Shown in pieces: positions 19,665 to 26,691 of a stretch of 34,493 bases of DNA (the stretch's first letter is position 1; every line of letters starts with the position of its first letter). The stretch is from an uncultured Ruminococcus sp. GTDB lineage: Bacteria > Bacillota > Clostridia > Oscillospirales > Ruminococcaceae. The stretch is taken from positions 1-34,493 of the forward strand of contig CAMNFV010000006.1 in assembly GCA_946537515.1 (NCBI GenBank), read 5' to 3'. Under the pieces are notes generated by a model that saw nothing but the letters and a program-made list of their open reading frames with translations, was not told where the DNA came from and searched no databases. The translations under genes were made by a program, and so were the position numbers.

Positions 19665-20327
19665 AATCGGTTCCTCCTTGTTATTTGAAATTGATGCAAA
19701 ATATGATTCAGCCAGCTGCCGCAGCTGTTCCGCCGTCTGACGGACTGCCGCAGCCAGCATTTCTGCACTTGCGTTATTTTCGATCACCGCATCGGAATGC
19801 GCACGGAAGAATTCCTCCGAATGCTGCGCGTTCATGCGCTGTTCAGCCTGCTCTGCATTCAGCGAATCCCGTTCAATGATCCTTGCCCGGCGGACTTCCC
19901 GCGGTGCGATCACCGAAATAACGGCGCGGCAGTCACGGTCGATCCCGCTCTCAAAAAGCGTCGGCGCATCCAGCAGAATCATGCGGTGTCCCGCTGCGGA
20001 AAGCTGCTCTGCCTGCTGCCGGATCGTCCTTGTAATATAGGGATAAATGATCGCCTGATACCGCTCACGCGCTGCCGCATCATTGAAAATCAGCGCAGCA
20101 ACGGCCTTCCGGTTCATATGGCCGTCCGGGAGAAGGATGCTGCCGCCAAAGACACGCTGCATCGCCCGCAGACAGGATGTGCCCTTTTCCACAACCTGCC
20201 GCGCAACCGTATCTGCATTGATGACCGCGAAGCCCTCTGCTTCGAGGAGCGCGCTGACAGTCGTCTTGCCGGCACCGGTCTGACCGGTCAGCCCGACGAG
20301 AAAGCTTGCCGTATTGATATGCGTCAC
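18264..20327 (-). CDS. coaE: Continuous ORF: dephospho-CoA kinase (CoaE) N-terminal part fused in frame to M18 aminopeptidase
   Basis: N-terminus FLVGLTGQTGAGKTTVSALLEAEGFAVINADTVARQVVEKG...LLDAPTLFESGIDRDCRAVISVIAP is CoaE; no in-frame stop before the M18 start. Could be a real fusion or a lost stop/indel. Confidence 0.8.
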   Translation of the reverse strand: MTHINTASFLVGLTGQTGAGKTTVSALLEAEGFAVINADTVARQVVEKGTSCLRAMQRVFGGSILLPDGHMNRKAVAALIFNDAAARERYQAIIYPYITRTIRQQAEQLSAAGHRMILLDAPTLFESGIDRDCRAVISVIAPREVRRARIIERDSLNAEQAEQRMNAQHSEEFFRAHSDAVIENNASAEMLAAAVRQTAEQLRQLAESYFASISNNKEEPIMENKDALKALKESLLMQKKHAGLLLSDEKIAECDAFCEDYKVFLDRSKTEREAAAYAAELLEAKGFHLWKRGDAVKAGDKIYTCNRGKAIIAAVIGSEPLEDGIRLSAAHIDSPRLDLKQTPLYEDNELALLKTHYYGGIKKYQWTVLPLALHGVVAKKDGSVVQITVGEDPSDPIFCVTDLLPHLAQEQVKRTLAQGIKGEELNLLIGSRPFRSDEGSDLVKLRIMQILNEKYGITEADFLSAELEIVPAGKSRDLGFDRSMIGGYGHDDRVCAYPSLAALLNTEHPKHTAVVILTDKEEIGSEGNTGLQSAYFYHFMKDLAAAFGTEAHTVFAKSQCLSADVTAAFDPTFADVNDRRNCSYLNYGVCMMKYTGARGKSGSSDASAEFIGKMRTLFDEAGVIWQTGELGKVDLGGGGTVAAYLANLNIDTVDVGVPVLSMHAPLEVVSKIDVYMCYAAVLAFNRS

Positions 20328-21331
20328 ATCCTTTCTGCGGGATCCGCCTGCTTTTGATACAGCGCAGGGATACTGTCATAATACAGCGCATGGATCTTCT
20401 GCGTAAGTTCTTCAAATTCCCGCTTCCGGAATTCCGGCTCCGAACAGATCAGCTCCAGCTCTGTATCATCATAATACAAAAACCAGCCCGTTGTCAGCAT
20501 CCCGTTCCGCAGATAGAAATCCCGGCGCGAACGGCGCTGCTCCGGATTATTGCATTCCTCATATACAGATTCAATCTCAATGACGATCTGCATACCGCCG
20601 TAGTAATCTTTCAGCAGATTGAGCGCTCTGCTGCCGAAGCCCTTGCTCCGATGCGCCGGCGCAATCGCAAAATATCCGGGATATGCAAGCGATTTGTATC
20701 GCCGGACCGAGAAAAAGCCGATCAGCTCTCCCGCATGATAAATGCCGAGGATATCGAGATCGCCGCGATCCGACCGGAACAGATCGTCAATGGATGTCTG
20801 CTGCTCCGCTGCAAAGGAGACAGCATTGATGCGGTCAAGCGCTTCCTTGTCCGGCGTATCCGCGCTGAGTTTCTTCAGGCACAGATCACTCCGGAGCGCC
20901 ATTTTCCAGAGCGGCACGCATTCATCTTCGATCATGCGCACACCGGTCATTTGCAGACCGTGCCGCTTATAAAACGCGATGCCGCGCTTGTTATATTCCA
21001 GCACCCACAGCCATGTGACATGCAGTTCACGAAGCGCATATTGCAGCAATGCCGCGCCGATACCCTGACTCTGAAACTGCGGTTCGATAAACAGCTTCAC
21101 CAGTTCATCCCCGCTGACCCGCATCATGCCCTTGACGGCACCGTCATCATAGACATAGGTATTGCAGAGCACTTCTTCCGGAAATTCCTTCACCGTATCC
21201 AGTACATTCAGTTCCGAAAAATAATATTCCTCATTCTGAAAAAACGGAAAAAAATTCTGCCGGTAATTGACGACAATGATCTCCGCGATCCGGGAGACAT
21301 CCGCGGGCGCTGCACGTCTGATCCTGTTCAT
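20324..21331 (-). CDS. Tandem GNAT N-acetyltransferase protein
   Basis: Two acetyl-CoA-binding-like segments: KLFIEPQFQSQGIGAALLQYAL...GIAFYKRHGLQMTG, and YFAIAPAHRSKGFGSRALNLLKDYY; ATGA overlap with coaE. Confidence 0.8.
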   Translation of the reverse strand: MNRIRRAAPADVSRIAEIIVVNYRQNFFPFFQNEEYYFSELNVLDTVKEFPEEVLCNTYVYDDGAVKGMMRVSGDELVKLFIEPQFQSQGIGAALLQYALRELHVTWLWVLEYNKRGIAFYKRHGLQMTGVRMIEDECVPLWKMALRSDLCLKKLSADTPDKEALDRINAVSFAAEQQTSIDDLFRSDRGDLDILGIYHAGELIGFFSVRRYKSLAYPGYFAIAPAHRSKGFGSRALNLLKDYYGGMQIVIEIESVYEECNNPEQRRSRRDFYLRNGMLTTGWFLYYDDTELELICSEPEFRKREFEELTQKIHALYYDSIPALYQKQADPAERM

Positions 21332-21362
21332 ATGATCCCACCTGATCTGTTTGAGAAGAATG

Positions 21363-21398
21363 AAGCTGATACCTTACAGATAGGGTATCAGCTTTTTT
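21363..21398 (+). terminator. Plus-oriented intrinsic-terminator-like hairpin between two minus-strand genes
   Basis: AAGCTGATACC-N10-GGTATCAGCTTTTTTC, perfect 11-bp stem with T-tract only on plus strand. Confidence 0.6.
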
Positions 21399-21399
21399 C

Positions 21400-22791
21400 T
21401 TATTTATGATTGTCCGCGTCCTTTTTATCCTTTGCATATTTCCGGAGCGTATAGCCTTCCTTGATATGCAGCGTGCCGCGGTCGATCGCGAGGGCATAAT
21501 CCGGCACATCGGTCGTAATCGTCGCACCGGCAGCCGTATAGCTGTACTTGCCGAGGCTGACGGGCGCGATCAGATTGTTGTTGCAGCCGACGAATGCATA
21601 ATCGCCGATCTCGCAGCGGGATTTCTTGATGCCGTCAAAATTGACCGTCACGCAGCCGCAGCCGATATTGACCTTCTTGCCGATATCGCTGTCGCCGAGA
21701 TATGCGAGGTGTGCGATCATCGTGCCGGAGCCGATCTCGCTGTTCTTGATCTCAACAAAGTCGCCGATCAGCGCGCCCGAGCAGATATGGCTGTCCGGAC
21801 GGATATGCACGAACGGTCCGATCCTGACGCCCGCATCAATCTGCGACTGATAGGCCTGCACGGTATTGAGCGTAACCTGATCGCCGATCACGCAGTCTTC
21901 GATGACGCAGTTCGGGCCGATGACGCAGTTTGCACCGATCACGGTCTTCCCGCGCAGGATCGTGCCCGGCAGGATCTCCGTACCGGCGCCGATCTCGACA
22001 CTGCGTTCAATGATGATGCCGTCGGTGCAGGTAAAGCCGACACCGTTTGCCATATGGCGGTTCAGCACGGTCATGCGTGCCGCAGTATTCAGCGCAAGGA
22101 GTCCCTTGCGGTCGTTTGCACCGAGTACAACATCCGGATTAGCCGAGCAGAAAGCGCCTGCACGGAGACCGGAATTCAGCGCAATCGCGACCGTATCCGT
22201 CAGATAGTATTCGCCCTGCGCATTTTTATTGTCGATCTGATCGAGCAGCTCGATGAGATCCGCCGTCCGGAACCAGTAGCATCCGGAATTGATCTCGTCG
22301 ATCTTCTGCTGCTCTTCCGTTGCATCCTTCTGCTCAACGATCCCCGCGATGCCGGAATCTGTCCGCAGAATTCTGCCGTAGCCGGTCGGATCCGCAACCT
22401 TTGCCGTAATGACAGTCACGGCATTCTGCTCTGCAATATGCTGCTCCAGCGATTTTGCAATGGTATCGCTGTCAATGAACGGCGCATCGCCGCAGAGGAC
22501 GAGCGTATTGCCGTCTGTATCTGCATTCAAAAAGGGCAGCGTCTGCATGACGGCATGTCCGGTACCCTTGCGCTCTGCCTGAAACGCAGTTTCACAGCGG
22601 TCTCCGAGATATGCTTTGATCTGCTCTGCCTCATATCCTGTCACAACGCAGATTTTCGTCAGTCCTGCCTTTTCGCAGGCGCCGAGCACCCATTCCAGCA
22701 TCGGCTCTCCGAGCACTTTGAACATCGGCTTCGGAATCGGCGCTTTCATTCGCTTACCCTGTCCGCCGGCAAGAATCACAGCTTTATTCAT
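21400..22791 (-). CDS. glmU: Bifunctional UDP-N-acetylglucosamine pyrophosphorylase / glucosamine-1-phosphate acetyltransferase
   Basis: MNKAVILAGGQGKRMKAPIPKPMFKVLGEPMLEWVL, VVTGYEAEQIKAYL, C-terminal left-handed beta-helix hexapeptides, NFDGIKKSRCEIGDYAFVGCNNNLIAPVSLG. Confidence 0.94.
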   Translation of the reverse strand: MNKAVILAGGQGKRMKAPIPKPMFKVLGEPMLEWVLGACEKAGLTKICVVTGYEAEQIKAYLGDRCETAFQAERKGTGHAVMQTLPFLNADTDGNTLVLCGDAPFIDSDTIAKSLEQHIAEQNAVTVITAKVADPTGYGRILRTDSGIAGIVEQKDATEEQQKIDEINSGCYWFRTADLIELLDQIDNKNAQGEYYLTDTVAIALNSGLRAGAFCSANPDVVLGANDRKGLLALNTAARMTVLNRHMANGVGFTCTDGIIIERSVEIGAGTEILPGTILRGKTVIGANCVIGPNCVIEDCVIGDQVTLNTVQAYQSQIDAGVRIGPFVHIRPDSHICSGALIGDFVEIKNSEIGSGTMIAHLAYLGDSDIGKKVNIGCGCVTVNFDGIKKSRCEIGDYAFVGCNNNLIAPVSLGKYSYTAAGATITTDVPDYALAIDRGTLHIKEGYTLRKYAKDKKDADNHK

Positions 22792-22846
22792 GGCATGTTG
22801 TCCTTTCGTGTCCTTACAAAATCGCGCAGTTTGCCTGCTATATCCT

Positions 22847-22875
22847 ATTATAGCACACTTTTCCCCCGCGGTCAA
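22847..22875 (-). promoter_or_regulatory. Promoter of glmU operon (TTGACC-17-TATAAT)
   Basis: Minus strand TTGACC GCGGGGGAAAAGTGTGC TATAAT. Confidence 0.8.
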
Positions 22876-23036
22876 GCAGAAATATTCAGAACAGCGAAAA
22901 GTCCGGAATCTGAATAATTGGTTACAAATTGATTACAATTTAATCTGAAACGAGACATTTTCTCGTCTGTATTGTTATACAAGCAGTAAACACAGACCGG
23001 AATCTCCGTTTTCACAAAACTTTCACCGAAATAGTC

Positions 23037-23090
23037 TTGACAAATTCGATTATATCGGGTATAATTCAATTAAGCTCAATCGAATTGAGC
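23037..23090 (+). promoter_or_regulatory. Promoter and palindromic operator of the gpx-ohrR operon
   Basis: TTGACA (23037-23042) 17 nt TATAAT (23060-23065); 7-bp perfect dyad GCTCAAT-CGA-ATTGAGC at 23074-23090. Confidence 0.88.
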
Positions 23091-23116
23091 AAAACAAATA
23101 GTCGGAGGTTCCTATC

Positions 23117-23656
23117 ATGAGTATTTATGATCTGACTGTCAAGGATGCACAGGGCAATGATGTTTCTCTGGAAAACTATCGCGGAAAGGTTCTGCTGATT
23201 GTCAACACCGCGACCGGCTGCGGCTTTACTCCGCAGTATGACGGCCTGCAGGACCTCTATGATACCTATCAGGCACAGGGACTTGAAATTCTCGATTTCC
23301 CCTGCAATCAGTTCGGCGAACAGGCTCCCGGCACAGAGGAGGAGATCGTCAGTTTCTGCAAGGGCAGATTCGGCATCACCTTCAAGCAGTTTGCAAAAAT
23401 CGAGGTCAACGGCGAGAATACGCTGCCGCTCTATAAGATTCTGAAGGCGGCGATCCCCGAGGAGACCGTTGAGGGACTGAAAGCGAAAATGGCCATGAAG
23501 GCAATTTCTGCGATCAGCAAGACCTGCAAAGAGCCCGGCGATATCAAATGGAATTTCACCAAATTCCTTGTGGACCGCGAGGGCAATGTCGTCGGCAGAT
23601 TCTCCCCGACCGATGAGCCGAAGGCAATCGAAGACAAAATTAAGGAGTTGTTATAA
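23117..23656 (+). CDS. Glutathione peroxidase family thiol peroxidase (Cys type)
   Basis: YDLTVKDAQGNDVSLENYRGKVLLIVNTATGCGFTPQYDGLQDLYDTYQAQGLEILDFPCNQFGEQAPG. Confidence 0.93.
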   Translation: MSIYDLTVKDAQGNDVSLENYRGKVLLIVNTATGCGFTPQYDGLQDLYDTYQAQGLEILDFPCNQFGEQAPGTEEEIVSFCKGRFGITFKQFAKIEVNGENTLPLYKILKAAIPEETVEGLKAKMAMKAISAISKTCKEPGDIKWNFTKFLVDREGNVVGRFSPTDEPKAIEDKIKELL

Positions 23657-23913
23657 TGGATTACGTGTATCAGACGGAAATGGTATGTGCGCAGGAAATC
23701 CACTTTCATCTGGAGGATGATGTGGTAACGAATATCGTCTTTTTCGGCGGCTGCAACGGCAACCTCAAGGCGATCTCAAAGCTGGTGGACGGCTGGACCG
23801 TCGGCCAGATCGAAGAAAAGCTGCTCGGCAATACCTGCGGCCGGCGCCCGACATCCTGTGCGGATCAGCTCGCCAAAGCTGTCCGGCAGGCCTACGAACA
23901 ATCCAAAGCATAA
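23656..23913 (+). CDS. TSCPD-domain small protein
   Basis: VFFGGCNGNLKAISKLVDGWTVGQIEEKLLGNTCGRRPTSCADQLAKAV; start overlaps gpx stop (TAATG). Confidence 0.82.
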   Translation: MDYVYQTEMVCAQEIHFHLEDDVVTNIVFFGGCNGNLKAISKLVDGWTVGQIEEKLLGNTCGRRPTSCADQLAKAVRQAYEQSKA

Positions 23914-23930
23914 ACCGAATACCGAAACAC

Positions 23931-23960
23931 CGGATCCTGTCCCTCTGCGGGCAGGGTCCG
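23931..23960 (+). repeat. 12-bp stem-loop between TSCPD gene and ohrR
   Basis: CGGATCCTGTCC-CTCTGC-GGGCAGGGTCCG (two G-U); no immediate T-tract. Confidence 0.5.
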
Positions 23961-24005
23961 AAGGTGCTTTCTGTAGCTTTTTCAAATGACAGGAGGGAAA
24001 ATGCA

Positions 24006-24461
24006 ATGTCACAACCGCATTTTGAACAGTTAAAACTTGAGAATCAGCTTTGTTTTCCGCTCTATGCCTGCTCCCGCGAGGTCATCAAGCGTTACCGGCC
24101 GTTTCTCGATGAGATCGGGCTGACCTACACGCAGTATGTCGCGATGATGGTCTTCTGGGAGGAGGAATCCATTTCCGTCAAGGAGCTCGGCCGAAGACTC
24201 TATCTGGATTCCGGCACGCTGACACCCGTTCTGAAAAGCCTCGAACAGAAGGGCTATATCACCCGCCGCCGCAGCACAGAGGATGAACGTGTCCTGATCG
24301 CCGCGCTGACGCCGGAGGGGCGTGCGCTGCAATCTGAAGCTGCGGATATCCCCCAGCAGATCGGCTGCTCTATCCGGATGCAGCCGGAGGAAGCCGTCAT
24401 GCTGCATAAGCTGCTCAATCAGCTGCTTTCCGTCATCGAAACAGACAACGAAAGGAAGTGA
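24006..24461 (+). CDS. ohrR: MarR-family regulator, OhrR-type with conserved N-terminal redox Cys
   Basis: LKLENQLCFPLYACSREVIKRYRPFLDEIGLTYTQYVAMMVFWEEE and YITRRRSTEDERVLIAALTPEG. Confidence 0.82.
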   Translation: MSQPHFEQLKLENQLCFPLYACSREVIKRYRPFLDEIGLTYTQYVAMMVFWEEESISVKELGRRLYLDSGTLTPVLKSLEQKGYITRRRSTEDERVLIAALTPEGRALQSEAADIPQQIGCSIRMQPEEAVMLHKLLNQLLSVIETDNERK

Positions 24462-24467
24462 CACAGC

Positions 24468-25466
24468 ATGACAACGCAGCAGCTCACATACGTTATCGCC
24501 GTTGCGGAATGCCAGAGCATCTCCAAGGCGGCTGAAAAGCTCTATGTAACACAGCCTTCGCTCAGCCAGTACATCCACAGCATCGAGAAGCAGCTCGGCA
24601 TGAAGCTCTTTGACCGTTCGCTGACGCCGATCCAGCTGACCGATGCCGGAAAGCTCTATGTCGAATGGGCGCGCAAGATCCTCGCAATGGAAGAGAGCAT
24701 GAACAATGCCATGTCTGACCTCATGGGACTGGAAACGGGCTCTGTCCGGATCGGTGCTTCGCCCTTCCGCGTCCGCTGCCTGCTCGCCCGGAGCATTGCA
24801 TCCTTTCATGCGAAATATCCGAGCATTCACCTGACCATTCAGGAAGCGGATATGAAGCAGCTCCGCGACCGCCTCACCGCCGGTGAAATTGATTTTGCGA
24901 TCGGTACGGGCGTATTCGAGGAGAAGCAGTTTCATGTGGAATCGCTCGCGGATGAACGGCTCTATCTCGCAGTCTCCCCGGCGCATCCGATCACCGCAAT
25001 CCTGCCGGAGCCGCTCTCTGCCGATGACATCATCAAGAGCACCGCTCGCTATCTGCGGCAGCAGCCGCTCGATCTCACCGTCGTCAAAAATGAAAAATTT
25101 GTCGCAGCAAATGCCGGTGAATATGACATCGACACGCTCAAAAATGTCTGCCGGAAATGCGGATTTGAGCCCGATATCGCCTATACCGTTCAGACCATTG
25201 AGACCGTTTTCTCATTTGTCTGCTCCAATATGGGAATCGCGCTCCTTCCGGATTCGCTGATCTATTACGGCAATTTCCGCAATCATCCCTATTACTATTC
25301 GCTGCCGGATCATCTTGCGCTCTCGCAGATCTCTCTGATCTCGCGCAAGAATGCATTCCTGCCAAAAGCCTCGACCGAATATGCATTGCAGCTGAAGCAG
25401 CTGGTCGATGTCGGCACATGGCGCATGGGCTCAAATGTCCCGAACGGCGGGATGAATCTGCCGTAA
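24468..25466 (+). CDS. LysR-family transcriptional regulator
   Basis: MTTQQLTYVIAVAECQSISKAAEKLYVTQPSLSQYIHSIEKQLGMKLFDRSLTPIQLTDAG; 6 nt after ohrR. Confidence 0.92.
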   Translation: MTTQQLTYVIAVAECQSISKAAEKLYVTQPSLSQYIHSIEKQLGMKLFDRSLTPIQLTDAGKLYVEWARKILAMEESMNNAMSDLMGLETGSVRIGASPFRVRCLLARSIASFHAKYPSIHLTIQEADMKQLRDRLTAGEIDFAIGTGVFEEKQFHVESLADERLYLAVSPAHPITAILPEPLSADDIIKSTARYLRQQPLDLTVVKNEKFVAANAGEYDIDTLKNVCRKCGFEPDIAYTVQTIETVFSFVCSNMGIALLPDSLIYYGNFRNHPYYYSLPDHLALSQISLISRKNAFLPKASTEYALQLKQLVDVGTWRMGSNVPNGGMNLP

Positions 25467-25514
25467 CCTTGCATTTCGTGCAAACTCAAATCATTACAAA
25501 GGGGCTGTGACAAT

Positions 25515-26582
25515 ATGATACCGGATACATTGCGCCGGCAGATCGCCGCAGATACGCTGGAATCCTGCGGCAGCGGCATCCGCTGGCAAAGCCTGCTGAC
25601 AAAACCGAAGCTCAGCATCGGGCTGATCGGCGGCTCTGTGACACAGGGCTACTCCGCAGCCGGATTCTGTCCGACATCCTATCCTGTGCTGTTCGCGGAA
25701 GGACTCCGTGAACGCGGCTATGAAGTTGAAACCAATCTCTGCGCAGAAGCGGGCATGGGCTCTATGGAAGGCAATCTGCTCGCAGATGCACAGATCATTT
25801 CGCATAAACCCGATCTCGTCGTGCTGGAATTCGCAATCAATGAGACAACGCTCCGGCCGAGCGTCATTGCATTTGAAAGTCTGCTCCGCAAGCTGCTCTG
25901 TCAGCCGGAGCCGCCGGTCGTCTGCCTGCTGCTGATCCGCAGCATGAACGATTACTCCTGCGAAAGCTTTATGCTGCCGCTTGCAGAGCATTATAAGCTG
26001 CCCTGCGTCCGGCTGCGGAAGGGGCTGAATCCTGCGCTGGAACGCGGCGATCTCAAATGGGAAGATTACGGCGATCCCGAAAGCCACCCGAATGACGACG
26101 GACAGCGGCTGCTGGCTGACTGTCTGCTGAATCTGATCGACACCGCGAAAAATCTGCCCGATGAACCGGCGGATCCGCTGCCGGAGCCCTGGCTCGATGC
26201 GCCCTATCAGCACTTGCAGTATCTGCATCCGAATGCGGACACGGAAGCCGTCCGGACTTCAGCGCCGATTGTCGCCCGCCGGAATCACTCCTTTCCGGAA
26301 GCATGGCTGCTCTCTGCGCAGAACGGCGGTATGCAGATTGAAACCGAATGCGAGGCGCTGCTGATCTTCTATGAGACACATCATCTGCCGGAATACGGCG
26401 CCTGCAAGATCACCGCGGACGGCGAACCGCTCAATCCGCCGGTGCTGCACAGCAACTCGATCTACGGCTGGGGCAATGCCAGATTTGTCGCGGCGGTGCC
26501 GCCCGGTCCGCGGAAGCTGCATACCATTCAGCTTGAACCGACCGAGGGCAATTTCTATGTACTTGGTTTCGGAATTGTTTAA
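25515..26582 (+). CDS. SGNH/GDSL hydrolase-like (possible carbohydrate esterase)
   Basis: LSIGLIGGSVTQGYSAAG (block I), DLVVLEFAINETT (block III-like), SHPNDDGQRLLADCLL (D-x-x-H region). Confidence 0.72.
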   Translation: MIPDTLRRQIAADTLESCGSGIRWQSLLTKPKLSIGLIGGSVTQGYSAAGFCPTSYPVLFAEGLRERGYEVETNLCAEAGMGSMEGNLLADAQIISHKPDLVVLEFAINETTLRPSVIAFESLLRKLLCQPEPPVVCLLLIRSMNDYSCESFMLPLAEHYKLPCVRLRKGLNPALERGDLKWEDYGDPESHPNDDGQRLLADCLLNLIDTAKNLPDEPADPLPEPWLDAPYQHLQYLHPNADTEAVRTSAPIVARRNHSFPEAWLLSAQNGGMQIETECEALLIFYETHHLPEYGACKITADGEPLNPPVLHSNSIYGWGNARFVAAVPPGPRKLHTIQLEPTEGNFYVLGFGIV

Positions 26583-26589
26583 ATAAAAG

Positions 26590-26615
26590 TGTAACCTTTT
26601 GCGCTGTTTGCGGTC
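26590..26615 (+). promoter_or_regulatory. Possible ECF-sigma-type promoter (TGTAACC ... CGGTCATA)
   Basis: TGTAAC (26590-26595), 15 nt, CGGTC (26611-26615). No good sigma-70 pair seen; a poor TTGCGC-16-TATAAA overlaps. Confidence 0.35.
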
Positions 26616-26691
26616 ATAATTATAAAGAGCACCTGCATCATCAGACATTTCATCCGAACCGATAATCCCCCGACGAAAGGAGTGGTCGAGA

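Noticed and set aside
18243-19688. 481-aa plus-strand ORF opposite the M18 gene
   Set aside because: Same antisense artefact; no family resemblance, no SD.
21406-22917. 503-aa plus-strand ORF opposite glmU
   Set aside because: Antisense to a clear glmU with recognisable domains; long antisense ORFs recur throughout this window because codon usage avoids TTA/CTA/TCA. Product is low-complexity Arg/Asp/Ala-rich.
22950-22966. ACGAGA-CATTT-TCTCGT mini-hairpin upstream of gpx
   Set aside because: Six-bp stem without T-tract or context; likely chance in an AT-rich intergenic region.
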